NCBI GenBank assembly: GCA_008360975.2
Contig: CM039182.1
Span: 47,814,491 to 47,878,490 of the forward strand
From: Lichenostomus cassidix
Taxonomy: Eukaryota; Chordata; Aves; Passeriformes; Meliphagidae
DNA length: 64,000 bases
Reading direction: 5' to 3'
The notes below the pieces were generated by a model. The model was not told where the DNA came from. It made no database searches and worked only from the letters and a program-made list of their open reading frames with translations. A program made the position numbers and the translations under genes. Below, piece after piece: positions 1 to 10,645 of the stretch. The first letter of the stretch is position 1, and every line of letters starts with the position of its first letter.

Positions 1-3000
1 ATCAGCCAGTGCTGAACAGTAACAAACAGTATTGAAGCAAATTTCATGAGTTCATCTGCTGTTGGTGGGTCAGGAGAGGAAGCAGTGCTTCAAATTCCAG
101 CATCCTGAAGATATGACCTTGTTTGTGGGATACTTCTTGTTACACTGAGAGTGTTTAAATCTGAATTAGTCTACCTAGACTTTGTACACAGAGGTCAAAA
201 TATAGGTATGTGCTTTTATGCTGTTGACTTTTTTGTCCTACTTTGGGTCTTCTTTTGGTCAGGTGAACTTTTAATTTCTTTATCTACTGTTTTTCCCCTT
301 CAAGCAAATGGGAAATGGAAGAGAAATGATCCTAGGTTTATTTAACTAATGAAATGTGTATGTCTACTCTAAACCTGCTTTGTGTGAGAATCTAACTCTG
401 TTCCTAATGACTTTTAAGCATATTGGCTCATTGTCATAAGAGATGACAGAGAAGCAACAATCTCATAACAAAAATATTCCCATAAGTTTAATGAAAATAA
501 GCAACTGGGGAAAGAAGGAAAACAGTTTCTGTCCCTAGAGAAGGAAAGGTAGAAATATACTTTGATATCTAGTAAATTGTAAAATTATTGACACTGAAGA
601 AAGTTAGAAACCTGGTTTAATTATTAGTTCACTGTGCTTCTGTTTCTCTTGTGGAACTGATCTCTAGTTACAAACTTCTGTACCAGGCCACCATCATCCT
701 TTCTGCTTTTTCCCCTCTCCCTTCCTGTGTCTCCCCACAGCGATCAGACTCCTTGCAGCAGAGCTGTGAGGCAGAAGGGTGGTGACTTGCGCTACAAAAA
801 CAAAGTCTGTTTGACAGCTGGTGTGAAGACAGCTGCTACGACTCACTCCCATCTGCTAACAGAATCACCTCATTTAGGACTAGGTGTTCGGCAAGAAAAC
901 CTTTGCTGGCAAGGATGGGCAGTGTGGGGGGTTTGGTCTCACAAATGGGGCAGGCTTTGCTGGCAAGGTTTTTAGGTAAGGGACTGTTTAATTCTACAGC
1001 TGCTGGCATTTCTTCGCTTGTGAGTGAGACATTAATGCCCAAGTGTGGTGGTGTTTTTCCAGGTTATAGCTGTGAAAGACATAAAGTCACCCCTTTTTAG
1101 GGCAAAGGGAGAGGGCTGTATTTGTGATTGTGTACTCGTCTCCTTGTACACTTCCCTCACATGCTAATGTGGTGATTATTTAACACTCAACTTCATAAAT
1201 GTTGAAGGTTTTAATACATTTGAGATTACCCCCTGCCCCTTTTTGTGTCTCTCAAGTTTTCATGTATGTTTGAGAACTCCAAGTGTAGCCTTTCTGCCCT
1301 TGAACTTTGTGATGCTATTTACATATATACAAAGCACTGCCAGTTTTCTGAGTACATGTGAGTACAACCACTCCTGTTATCTACTTACATGTCATAACTT
1401 CAAGTATGATAAACATACATATGAATTTTCTGTAACACTTTTCACAGAGATTCTTCTAGCTAGCAGCAAAGGATGCCTGAAACTCAAGTGTGTAAGCAAT
1501 CATTTTTCTTAAGCTCTGTTTCCAGTATATGAAGTGTCACATGGGCCAGCTCACTTTCAAGGTGTCCATAAGAAGAAACTGTGCTACCATATCCATACAG
1601 AGAAATATTAATGTTGTAAGTCATCATCTTAAACACACTGATGGATTTAACAAGGTAGACATGAAATCAAACAAGAACATTAAGTACTGGGACAGGAAAG
1701 AAGGAGAAAGATTATTTTTTCTCTTCTTTGAAGATTAATTTAGCCTTATATTGTAATCTGGTTGCATGGCTGGGATAGTTAGAAATCCTCAGACAATATT
1801 CTAATATCCTACCACATGATCTGTATTTGAGAAAATAGTGAGCAGTTGACTATCTTGAGTCCAAGACCACCAGATGCTGGCTTGCCTTGCCATAACATAA
1901 TTAGTTGTATGGCCTAAATTGGCTGTCTATAGAAAGTGTTCTGAATACTGGTCTTTGGTACCACAATTAAGTAAGTCTGTAGGCAGGCAGCCCTTTTAAA
2001 TGGACTTTTGTAGCAATTCTTTGCAGTCTGGAGTGCAGAAATAGTAATAGCTGTCTTTTAGGTGTCACTGGGAAGGCTACTATGTTCATATAATGTTACT
2101 ATTTTTGCTTTGTTCTCACCATTGCACAGAATACATACTGTAAACTGTCAGAGGTTAGATTTCTCTTGATCAAGTTGTATGTTTCTGTAATACTGCTATG
2201 AGTAAGTAACCTGGCCTGAGGAGTGAGTAAAAAGAACTTGAGGCTTTTGTTTCTACAGAGAAGCATATTTACATGCTCAAGGTGATGCCAGGTGATGGAA
2301 AGGTAGACAGGAGAGTAGCGAGTTGGGGATGAAGGGAATTCTCTGAGCTGGCTGAGTTTTTCTGAGTATAGCATCAGCGAAGCTGCTGGGAAGTTCTGGG
2401 CTGAGGTTTTCAGGCATGCTGACAGGTTACATGCTGTCTCTGAAGTGATTGTCACAAAGCTGTAAAAATATTCCCACAGTGCCTGCTGTTCCTACCTGCT
2501 TTGTGGTCAGGTAAAGTGAAAGCCCAGCGGTTTGTCCTGAAAGAACAGATGGTGCAGTGTTGCCACCTTGTGCTGCAATGGGAGATTAGGAGTCTGGCAT
2601 CCTGAGAAAAGAAAAACAGTGCATTTTACAAAGCAAGAAATTTCCTGAAGATTTTGGGATTGGGATTAAGACCAGTGTGTTCCCCACCCTTCCCACCATC
2701 ATGCTGTTTCTAAAAATATATATAAATATTTCAGTATTTTTTGCCTTAGTAGCATGCAAGGTAGTTGAAATTCCATGTAGTATATTTTCTTATACAATTT
2801 AAAAAAATAGGATAAGAAAATACATTCATGTTCATATTTTCATATTGCATATAAAATTGAGCATTTCAATTGTGAGTTTTTGTAACATCTTACTGCTATT
2901 ACCCCTATTAAAATATAAATTCTGTAGATAGATGTTGTTCTAGAAAGCAAGTGTTACCTTTATAATTTTTTGTCATTTTTGTCAGTTTGTGTCCACAGTG

Positions 3001-3194
3001 CATGATGGCAAAAGGTCGTCAAGTAGTTGCTAATGTAATAGAGAAAATGGATGTGGCATTTTATCTTTTTCTTGCGGAAATTATGACTGCATGGCTGTAG
3101 TAAGCTTTATTTTCAGTTTCATACTGAAAAATATTTTTTCATGGAAGAACAGCAAAAAACCCCCCAGCAAAATATTTTGGTTAGTCAAAACTAG
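1..3194. other. Probable DCLK3 intron or 5' flank, no gene seen
   Basis: No recognisable coding exon. I looked for the kinase exon that should precede the one at 6171, carrying the HRD catalytic loop and the ENLL segment, and did not see it, so it should lie upstream of this window. The only exon-like piece is 741-975, which has a strong pyrimidine tract and acceptor and a good donor but ends with an in-frame stop at the donor and matches no known protein; I do not call it. The short open frames here look like chance. Intron status is inferred from the downstream exon opening with an acceptor. Confidence 0.5.
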
Positions 3195-3465
3195 AAGGGT
3201 GCACAAGGGCACTGCTGGCTCAGGGACAGCTTGTTGTCCTCCAGGACCCCCAGCTCCTTCTCTGCAGAGCTGCTTTCCAGCAGATCAGCCCCAGCCCCTT
3301 CTGGTGCATGGGTTATTCCTGCCCAGGTTCTGGACCCTGCACTTACCTTTGTTGAATTTTAAAAGGTTCTGTCCTGCCTGTCTCTCAAGTCTGTTGAGAT
3401 CCTTCTGGGTGGCCACATAGGGTTTTCAGGGATCAGTCATTCCTCCCAGTTTTGTGCTGTGCATT
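3195..3465 (-). mobile_element. CR1 LINE fragment (3' part of the ORF2 region)
   Basis: Matches the minus strand of avian CR1 as I remember it: a segment with CAGCTTGTTGTCC, GGACCCCCAGCTCCTTCTC, GACCCTGCACTTACC and TTGTTGAATTTTAAAAGGTTC. This is the reverse complement of the end of the reverse-transcriptase ORF. Neither CR1 end is present, so the copy is truncated at both sides. The open frame at 3091-3420 comes from it and is not a gene. It has the same orientation as the next fragment at 4018. Confidence 0.85.
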
Positions 3466-4017
3466 TTTTATGAAGAAGGTAAAAAGGGATTAGTAGGCTA
3501 TATTGTGTCATTCTGTAATGCCAGACTTTTTTCTTAGAAAGAAAAAAAAAACGCACCACCAAAAAGTCCAAACACATTTTGCTTGATCAAAATTGGATGA
3601 GTGCTTACAACCTCTATAAAGATGATAAATGGGGATTAGTCATCTGTAATGTACAAGACCAAATTTTGTCCCATCTGTGCCCTTAGTTATCTGATAATAG
3701 AGACCATCCTGAATTTTTGGCTTTCTTAAGTGGTGTCTGATGGCAAAGTATGAGGTGTTAAAGCATGGAGTGTACCTGTCACATTATATTCCAATTTGTC
3801 CATTCAAAGCCAAGTCCAGATTTCCTTGGCTTTTTTTTGGCCATTTTTAGACATTTTAGCTGCTGATCTGTTCTCTGTAGTTCCACAGACAGATTTTAAT
3901 TGAAAGGAAATTAATGACATTTTTTACCTCTCAAAGAGTATTTGAATGTTAGTCACTAGTATTAACCATACTGATTTATTTAATTATACCACTAAATTGT
4001 TTATGACTTGGCCTTTG

Positions 4018-4885
4018 AATATAGAATTGTAGAATGGTTTGGGTTGGAAGGGACCTTTAAAGGTCATCTAACCCAAGCCCCTGCAATGAGCAAGGACATG
4101 TCAACTAGACCAGGTTGCTCAGAGCCCTGTCCAACCTGTCTCTGTGTGTTCCCAGGGATGGAGTATCTACCACCTCTCTGGGCAACCTGTCCTGATTTTT
4201 CACTACCCTCTTCATAGAAGATTTTTTCCTAGTATCTAGTCCCTATTTTCTATCTTTCAGTTTTAAGTTATAGCCCCTTGTCCTATTGCTGCAGACCCTG
4301 CTCAAAAGCCTGTCCCCATCTTAATTAATGTCCCATTTAATTACTGAATGGCCACAATAATGTCTGTCTGGAAACTTCTTTTCTTCAGGCTGAGCAACCA
4401 CACCTGTCACAGCCTTTACTCACAGGAGAGGTGCTCCATCCCTCTTTCCATGTGCTGAGGTCCCCAGAGCTGATGCAGCACTGCAGGTTTGGTCTCACCA
4501 GAGCAGAGCAGAGGGACAGAATCACTCACCTCCCTTTCCCTGCTGACCACAGTGCTTTGGATGCAGCCCAGGATATGGTTGGCTTTGTGGACTGTAGCTA
4601 TACATTGCCAGCTCAATCCAGTTTTTCATCCACCAACACTCTGAAACCCCTCTCCACAGGGCTGCTCTCAATCCATAACCAAGTCCATACTGATACTGGG
4701 GATTGTCCCAGCTCAGGTGTAGGACCCTGCACTTATACTTGTTGAACCTCCTGAGGCTCAACCTTCTTGAGCTTGTTCAGGTGCTTCTGGAGGACATCCC
4801 ATCCTTCACTCATCGCTCAGCCTGGGGTTGTTTGCCAGCTTGCTGAGGGTGTGCTCAATCCCACTGTCTGTGTGATTAACATATT
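4018..4885 (-). mobile_element. CR1 LINE, 5'-truncated, with 3' end
   Basis: Begins with the CR1 3' terminal signature in reverse complement (TAGAATTGTAGAATGG, then GGTTGGAAGGGACC). It continues through the reverse-complemented 3' UTR and the end of the ORF (GACCAGGTTGCTCAGAGCCC, GGATGCAGCCCAGGATATGG, TTGCTGAGGGTGTGCTCAAT), and stops near 4885 after the CCACTGTCTGTGTGATTAAC segment. That is typical 5' truncation by target-primed reverse transcription. Substitutions and small deletions show that it is old and coding-dead. Open frames at 4416-4761 on both strands are by-products of it. Confidence 0.95.
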
Positions 4886-5194
4886 TCATTTCTTAAAATA
4901 ACACTTCATTAACTGCATTATAAAGTAATGCTAAAGACACGTGCATGCAAAATTAGAACTGGAAAAAGTGTTTTGACTACTTGCCAGATTGATATAGAAG
5001 ATAACTTCTGAAAAGACCCAATTAGGAGGTCATTCTGCACAGCCGTATTTCTTCAACTCTTGCTGTGTGGTAACCATTACTAATCCAGTTTCAGGGCAGC
5101 AGGTAGAGTAGCAGAGTAATTTGGAAAGGATGGAAAGCTTTTGTTGGTTTGTTTTTTGTTGTTCAACCAGTTTGATGGAGATATACTTTTCATG
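4886..5194. other. Unremarkable intronic DNA between the CR1 and the LTR
   Basis: AT-rich sequence between two mobile elements. I see no exon, RNA gene or repeat in it. Its last five bases (tcatg, 5190-5194) form the left target-site duplication of the LTR that follows. Confidence 0.5.
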
Positions 5195-5757
5195 TGTCTT
5201 GGTTTTAGCTGGTACAGTGCTGTACTTTGGATTCAGTGTGTGAGTAACATTGATAGCACGCTGATGTTTTGGTTGTTGCTGAGCTCTGCTTACCCTAAGT
5301 CAAGGAATTCTCAGTGTCCCATGCTCTGCCAGGTAGCAGGTGTACCAAAAGCTGGGAGGGAGCGTGGCCAGGGCTGCTGACCCAAAGGGACATTCCATGC
5401 CATGGGACAATATACTCAGTAAATAAACTGAGGAGAGTTGGCCAGTAGTTGCTGGTTGCTGCTGGGGGACAGGCTGGGCTGGAGGTCTGTGGGCAGTAAG
5501 TAATTGTGTTGTGCAGCACTTGTTTTTCTTGGGTTTTATTCTGCACTTTCTCTTGCTCTCTCTCTCCGCCCATCCCCCTTCTCAATGCAGTTGCTACCAT
5601 TCCTGTTGTTGTTATTATCAAACTTTATTTCAATTATTAATTTTTTCTTATCTCAACACACTTTTTTTTGGGCTTTTCTCCCCATCCCACTGCAGGGAGA
5701 AGGGGGATGAATGACCAAGTGTGGTACTTAGTTGCTGTCTGGGGCTAAACCACAACA
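5195..5757 (+). mobile_element. Solo LTR of an avian endogenous retrovirus
   Basis: Starts TGTCTTGGTTTTAGCTGG and ends GGGCTAAACCACAACA, the TG...CA ends of an avian LTR type I recognise. Internal landmarks agree: GCTGGTACAGTGCTGT, TAAGTCAAGG, CCCATGCTCTGCCAG, GCTGACCCAAAGGGA and the end-proximal TGGTACTTAGTTGC. The flanks are tcatg (5190-5194) and tcaag (5758-5762), a 5-bp target duplication with one mismatch. At 5420-5427 TAAATAAA stands where this LTR type has its TATA box. No gag, pol or env lies on either side, so it is solo, the product of LTR-LTR recombination. It lies in an intron, sense to the kinase, 413 bp before the next exon. The exact family name is uncertain. Confidence 0.85.
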
Positions 5758-6170
5758 TCAAGTGACACTGTAAAGTTGGTAGCTTACGTGGGACCATTGC
5801 ATTTAAGCATAAAGACCACAGCATTCTTCTTTGCTTTCCCAGGGAAAAAGAACAGTTTATTTTCTCAAGAGGAAATAATAATAATATTTAATTGACTCTT
5901 GGTTATTTTTTGTGTTCCTTCTGTTAATTTCTTGGAAATTGCAGTGTGCCAGAGTTTGTAGAGCAAAGTTTTCTTTTTTCCATAATTGCTTATCCTCTTA
6001 AATAAATGCACCCTCTTAGTACATGGGGAAAAAGAACCATGTTCTGAAGACTGTTTCCATTATTAGTATTATTATTAGAACTCCTTCCTGTTTTATTATC
6101 TGCTTCCTTTATATTTTGCTCTTTTAAGATGCATCTGGACTAAGCATATATATATTTTGTTCGGGTATAG
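5758..6170. other. Intron segment leading to the kinase exon
   Basis: No gene or repeat is seen. The 3' end carries an AT-rich, T-containing tract and the acceptor TCGGGTATAG at 6161-6170, directly before the coding exon. Confidence 0.6.
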
Positions 6171-6303
6171 GTTCAGCACAATGCAGATAAATCTACTACT
6201 CTGAAACTGGCAGATTTCGGCCTCGCAAAGCAGGTTACAAAACCCATATTTACTGTCTGTGGAACACCAACGTATGTTGCTCCTGAAATACTTGCTGAGA
6301 AGG
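6171..6303 (+). CDS. DCLK3: DCLK3 coding exon: kinase DFG to APE segment
   Basis: First of three coding exons in this window for doublecortin-like kinase 3, a CaMK-group Ser/Thr protein kinase that phosphorylates protein substrates with ATP. The exon has 44 whole codons plus one base (phase 0 start, phase 1 end). It begins [20 protein letters not shown] and runs through the activation loop to [14 protein letters not shown]. Visible family features are the magnesium-binding DFG (residues 15-17 of the exon), the P+1 loop GTPTYVAPE, and the APE motif. The acceptor is TATAG at 6170 and the donor is G|GTGAGT at 6304. DCLK3 rather than DCLK1 or DCLK2 is chosen because of the sequence in the next two exons. 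The glycine-rich loop, the catalytic lysine and the HRD motif must be on exons upstream of the window. As I recall, DCLK3 differs from DCLK1/2 in lacking intact tandem doublecortin domains; that part cannot be seen here. Confidence 0.93.
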
Positions 6304-7205
6304 GTGAGTGTATACATTTATAATTTGTCATAAATCTTACAATCACACTGAACTTTCTAATAATGGAAATAGTCCAGAATGTTTCAACCTACTGATACAT
6401 CTCTTCAGGGTAGGAGGTTGGTTAGCAGTGTAATTTGGGAAAGGAAACCTCTTGGTTTTAACAAACACAATCATGACATCAATTATATTTGCATTATTAA
6501 TGTCTACGCTAACACTGACTTCCAAACAGATAAACCATAAGATATCATAGATAGTAATTGCTAAAGCGGGGAAATGGCCAAAAGATCATGCTGCAACCTA
6601 AGAGTAGCCAGCCCTTTTTCTTGACTGTAACCCTAACAACTTTCCAGAGCCCCTGATGATGCAAAATCATTGTGAACATATATGTTAAATTTACGTAACA
6701 ATCCAAAACATGTTTGCATCACAAGGAATTTTGAAGATTTCATATCCAAAAAGATTCAGACCTGGAAAGAAGTCAGTTTTGTTGGTGACTCAGGCACATC
6801 TATTTCTGGTTTTTGTTCTGTGGAGCTGGGCTGCACATCTCCAGTTATATCCAATTTCAATGGAAACTTGGCACTCTTAGCTCTTTTTTGAAGGGAATCT
6901 GAGGATGACTATTTTAGAAATATGTGCTGTGTTTTCTCAGTTAGTCTCCAGTTGACACTGGCCTTGTGAGGCAGTGTTTGTGAAATATGTTGTGGAAAAG
7001 AGAGACTCTGTGAGAGCTGTAGCTAATAACAGGCAGCTTGTAAGTGTGATGTACCAGCCACTTATTGTTTTGCTGACCTCATCTTCTTGAGGAACTGAGC
7101 AGAGATTCTGTGTTTCTTTTTCATTCTATTTCCAAGGAACAGTTCCCTACCAGTTGTAAGTTTTCTTTCTAAAACAAGACTTATGGTTTGTCTCTTCTTC
7201 CTTAG
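6304..7205 (+). other. DCLK3 intron (phase 1)
   Basis: Intron of 902 bp with a GTGAGTG donor and a pyrimidine-rich acceptor (TTGTCTCTTCTTCCTTAG, ending at 7205). It splits a glycine codon (G|GC). I see no repeat or RNA gene inside. Confidence 0.9.
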
Positions 7206-7373
7206 GCTATGGACTCGAAGTAGACATGTGGGCAGCTGGTGTGATCCTGTACATCCTGCTCTGCGGTTTTCCCCCTTTCCGCAGTCAGGACCGCGATCAA
7301 GACGAGCTGTTTCAGATCATACAGCTGGGTCACTACGAGTTCCTATCCCCTTACTGGGACAATATTTCTGCAG
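7206..7373 (+). CDS. DCLK3: DCLK3 coding exon: kinase C-lobe
   Basis: Completes the split glycine codon, then encodes 55 codons and leaves one base (phase 1 in, phase 1 out). It starts [20 protein letters not shown], which holds the conserved subdomain IX aspartate (D of VDMW) and the hydrophobic helix F. It continues with [20 protein letters not shown] and ends with the PYWDNIS segment. The [21 protein letters not shown] stretch fits human DCLK3 (as recalled, RSPERDQDELFNIIQLGHFEF) and differs from DCLK1/2, which have a GSGDDQE-type loop at this point. The exon is richer in G+C and in CpG than the introns around it, as expected for conserved coding sequence. The donor is CAG|GTAAGA at 7374, close to consensus. 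Confidence 0.96.
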
Positions 7374-8328
7374 GTAAGATTCTGCATTTATAGCAGATCT
7401 GAGAAGTGGCAGTCTTCTTTCCTGGAGTAGGAGAAACTCTTTTTTCAGGGCAGTGAGCTCGATCAGCATGGGGTGCTTTTCAGGTCTCTCTTGTGTGAAT
7501 CTGTGCTTTAAATGTGGATGTAGTCCTCTGGTACTATTGAAGGCTGTGTTTCTGAGTATGAGTTCTGAATGCTTTAATGGATTGCTCCCTTTCAAGGCAA
7601 GAGTAAGGATTCTTCTTGCCTTGTTTTTATGTCTCTGCAGAAAAAGGTACCAAAATAATCACAAGGGTTCTGTTAGATTGTAAAAATGTACACAAAAATG
7701 TCAAAAGTTAAGAATGAAATCCTTGCCCTGCAGAACACAGTGTAGATTTTCTATTGACAACAGTGGGGTCTGCACATAGTAGTTTTTTCCTTCTCACAGG
7801 CTAGTATGGTGTCTTTTGTGCAACCTTCAAAATCAGAAAACCTAAAACTCCCTTGCACCCTGTACAGTCTTTTAAAGAACATATTCCACAGCATTCTACA
7901 ACATTTATGCTCCTTAAGGGATGAGAGACCCAGTGCTCATTCCTGTGAATGTGAGCACTTTGCCGGATGCCTTCAGCACACTTTTGAGATTAAATTACTC
8001 TCACTTTCTTCTCTCTTTCTGAAGGGGAGAGTGACACCAGTCATGGAGACTTAATATCTCCTGTCACTAATTCTAACTCCAGTTGTTTGAATACCTCCTG
8101 GGAATAGTCACAAAAGTCATGGTAAAACTAATGAAAAAAAATAAGAAGGACATTTTGTGTGGGTATAACTGTCACCATCACAGAATGGGTAAGGAAGAAG
8201 AAGGTTGGAAGTGAGCACAGTGGGTCATGTGTTTCAAACACCCTGCTCAAGCAGTCATCCTAGAGCACATTGCACAGGATCATCACACCACTGTACTTCA
8301 CCTCTCTCTTTGCTTTCTTTCATAACAG
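7374..8328 (+). other. DCLK3 last intron (phase 1), with a CR1 insertion
   Basis: Intron of 955 bp between GTAAGA and an acceptor preceded by a strong pyrimidine tract (CCTCTCTCTTTGCTTTCTTT). It splits an alanine codon. Its last 150 bp contain a CR1 3' fragment, listed separately. Nothing else is recognised inside; the open frames at 7453-7683 and 7806-8054 are not supported. Confidence 0.9.
8176..8284 (-). mobile_element. CR1 LINE 3'-end fragment next to the last exon
   Basis: Reverse-complemented CR1 3' terminus: CATCACAGAATGGGTAAGG, a degenerate GGTTGGAA stretch, then CACCCTGCTCAAGCAG and CCTAGAGCACATTGCACAGG. The last two match the CR1 3' UTR closely. The copy is only about 110 bp and clearly aged. 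It ends about 45 bp before the acceptor of the last coding exon, so the branch point probably lies at its edge or just after it. Confidence 0.8.
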
Positions 8329-8525
8329 CAGCAAAAGACCTCATCACCAGGCTGCTGATAGTGGATCCCCAGAAGCGCTACACAGCGCGTCAAGTACTTC
8401 AGCACCCCTGGATCAGAACAGCTGGGAAAACCAACAGCAGGAATTTGCAGAGGGAAGTAACGATAAATATTGAGCGCCATTTCCGGGCCCAGCGCCGAAA
8501 GGAAGTTGCTGATGGGGACACATGA
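8329..8525 (+). CDS. DCLK3: DCLK3 last coding exon: kinase end and C-terminal tail
   Basis: Completes the split alanine codon and encodes 64 more residues up to the TGA at 8523-8525. AKDLITRLLIVDPQKRYTAR contains the subdomain XI arginine (in KRYTA), which closes the kinase fold, followed by QVLQHPWI, the usual end of a CaMK-type catalytic domain. A short tail of about 35 residues follows. It begins RTAGKTNS and contains a basic stretch (RHFRAQRRKEV). Human DCLK3, as recalled, has AGKTN at the same place and a tail of similar length with a basic end (GHFRSQHKR), so this looks like the natural C-terminus. The acceptor region is a CAGCAG tandem: use of the first site gives NISAAAKDL, the same length as human NISDAAKDL. 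Together the three exons give 165 residues. Confidence 0.95.
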
Positions 8526-10645
8526 AATCTTTCAAGCTCATTTTGTCTTCTTTTTATTGATTAACAAATCAATTATGTTTTCTTTTCTAAATGAATTGGG
8601 AATTAATTGTGTAGCTGTTGGTGGCTATTGCCATGCCTTTTTTTTTGATTCTGAGATTCTGAAGGACAGAGATTGAATTCACATCCGCCTCCTGTGATGT
8701 TACTTGGCAGTCTCTCTGTTGAAAGCAGTGGGGACTAGATAAATTCTGGAGGGTGTCTATTATTTTTCTTTAAATACCGATTTTGGCTTTTACATCTGTT
8801 TAAGATGACATATGTTTGCTTCTGTGACTGACACTAGTGGTGAGTCTTCTCTCATCCTTTCTATATGATATCTTTGAGGAGTTTTGTGTTTGTAATGTTC
8901 TCAAAATAGCTGTCTGCATACGCATCTTGCACTAATTCTTTAAACTGTCTTTTCACTAATTTCTTCTAGCCACAGAGAAGGAAAAAAAAAGTAAATATAT
9001 TCTTTAGCTGTAGGATATATTAAATAAGCAGCCAGATACTGTATTTATTAAGTTGTGAGGGAAGAAAAGCTCTTACTGACTAAATCTGATGTTTTATGAT
9101 GTCTCCCTTGGCAACATCTTTCATTGGCTGCTCAGGGCAATAGATGGTACAATGTTTGTGTTACACAGTGATGGTTCTGTGTAGCACAGAGGTTTCATTT
9201 GTTTATGAGAAGGGGGAAGACATGGCTGATACCTTTTCAAGACTGTAATTATAATGTGTTTCAAAGAGGTTTTCTTCCTGCTCTGGGAAGTGGGAAGTTA
9301 AGCAATTCTAAGGGCACTTTGCTTCTTTTCCCAAAGTCATAATTACAGAATGATAACTCAGGCATTTTTTCATATTGATTTTTTTCCCCCTTGGAGGCAT
9401 CCATGTGCATCTGTGACTCTTCCAGGCTGATGGAGAAGAAAAAGCTGGGAAAATGTGACTAAAGTTAGCCCTTGCCTTCATGGTTCCTCCTTCATCAACA
9501 TGCTTCACAGCTGAATTGCTTTTTTACACTTTTTCAGTGTAGTTTAGCAATTGTTTTGTTGTTTGGTTGGGGGTTTTTTGTCTCTTGCCCTCCCTGTGGC
9601 CTTTTTCTCCTTGCTTTCATGAGAATAGGCAATGGGATGAAATTAGACTAAAATACGACTTGGGGAAAAACAGTTGTTGGCAGTGGAAAGGTTTCCCAGG
9701 GGAAGTGTCAGATGCTGTATTGCATGTGGTTTTAATATTTTTATTGGATGCAGTTTTAAAGAAATTCTGAGGGGGGAAAAATGCAATCCAGAGAGGGGCC
9801 ATGACCTAGAACAGCTTTTGAATCTCAGAATTTTTGGTTAACTAATTAAATTCAAAAAGCACTTGAGTTGTCCATTTTATAATTCTATGTCCTCAAGTTC
9901 CATCAATTTGTGCTAGCAAATAAAGAATATCAGTGGTGTTAGCATTGAATGCATAGCTTGTAGAAATGAAGGAGAGTATTTTACACTTGGAGAGCTGCTG
10001 CTCTGCCTATGTATTTCATAATGAGAAATGTCAGAAGCACTTCAGAATCAGTGGAACATTTTCACAACTATATGAACCAGGACATTATTTTTTGATGAGA
10101 GCTAATATTTTGTGTGAACTTTCTGAATAACCAAAAAGTGTAGGGTGCTGTCATCATGTTTCTGTTTCATCTTGTGACTGTTTTGCTGCAAGAATTATGT
10201 ATAAAAGTAGAGATCACTTGACTCTTAAAGGAGAATTGCACTTTAAATTGAATTATTTCTAATACTTACTGGAATAAGACATGCTGTGGAGTTCAAGAAT
10301 TGGTGAAACAAACCAATCAAATCTTTACTGTATGCCCAAGTAGTATCTATATGATATGTCATACTTCTGCTTTGGAGTCTCTGAGTCAGGAAGACTTTTC
10401 CTTTTCCTGAAAACAAGAATAGATTTAAGTGCTTCCCTGAGTTAAGGGAACCTAATGTAACCTAGTATTCTAAAAGCATTACATAGTATTTGAGGACTAG
10501 TAATAATGTATCCTCTGTTAATGTAAGTCTATTTTGGATAGGAAACTGTGGAAAAATAGCTTCTGATGTGCAATACTATATTTTGTAATTACCTTATTTT
10601 TAATATAGTTGTTTAAGAATAAAGTCTGAAGTGACAAAAAGTATT
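8526..10645 (+). other. DCLK3: Probable DCLK3 3' UTR and candidate poly(A) sites
   Basis: AT-rich sequence after the stop codon with no further coding exon. Candidate poly(A) signals are ATTAAA at 9019-9024, AATAAA at 9919-9924 and AATAAA at 10618-10623. The last has a GT-rich stretch (GGTTTGGTGATTGTGTT) about 40 bp downstream, a good fit for a cleavage site near 10640. Which site is used cannot be decided from sequence. The minus-strand and plus-strand short open frames here are unsupported. Confidence 0.4.
10618..10623 (+). terminator. Candidate DCLK3 poly(A) signal AATAAA
   Basis: Canonical hexamer in the context TTAAGAATAAAGTC, followed by a GT-rich element around 10666-10685. It is the best-formed of the three candidate signals downstream of the DCLK3 stop codon. 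Confidence 0.35.

Noticed and set aside
741..975. Candidate exon with a strong acceptor (CTCCCCACAG) and donor (TAG|GTAAGG)
   Set aside because: The open frame ends with a stop exactly at the donor, matches no part of DCLK3, and would sit inside the kinase domain between the HRD and DFG exons. A pseudo-exon is more likely.
4416..4761. Open frames on both strands (66 to 104 residues)
   Set aside because: They lie inside a decayed CR1 copy.
5295..5714. Leucine-rich and serine-rich open frames
   Set aside because: They lie inside the solo LTR; the apparent hydrophobic peptides come from its pyrimidine-rich part.
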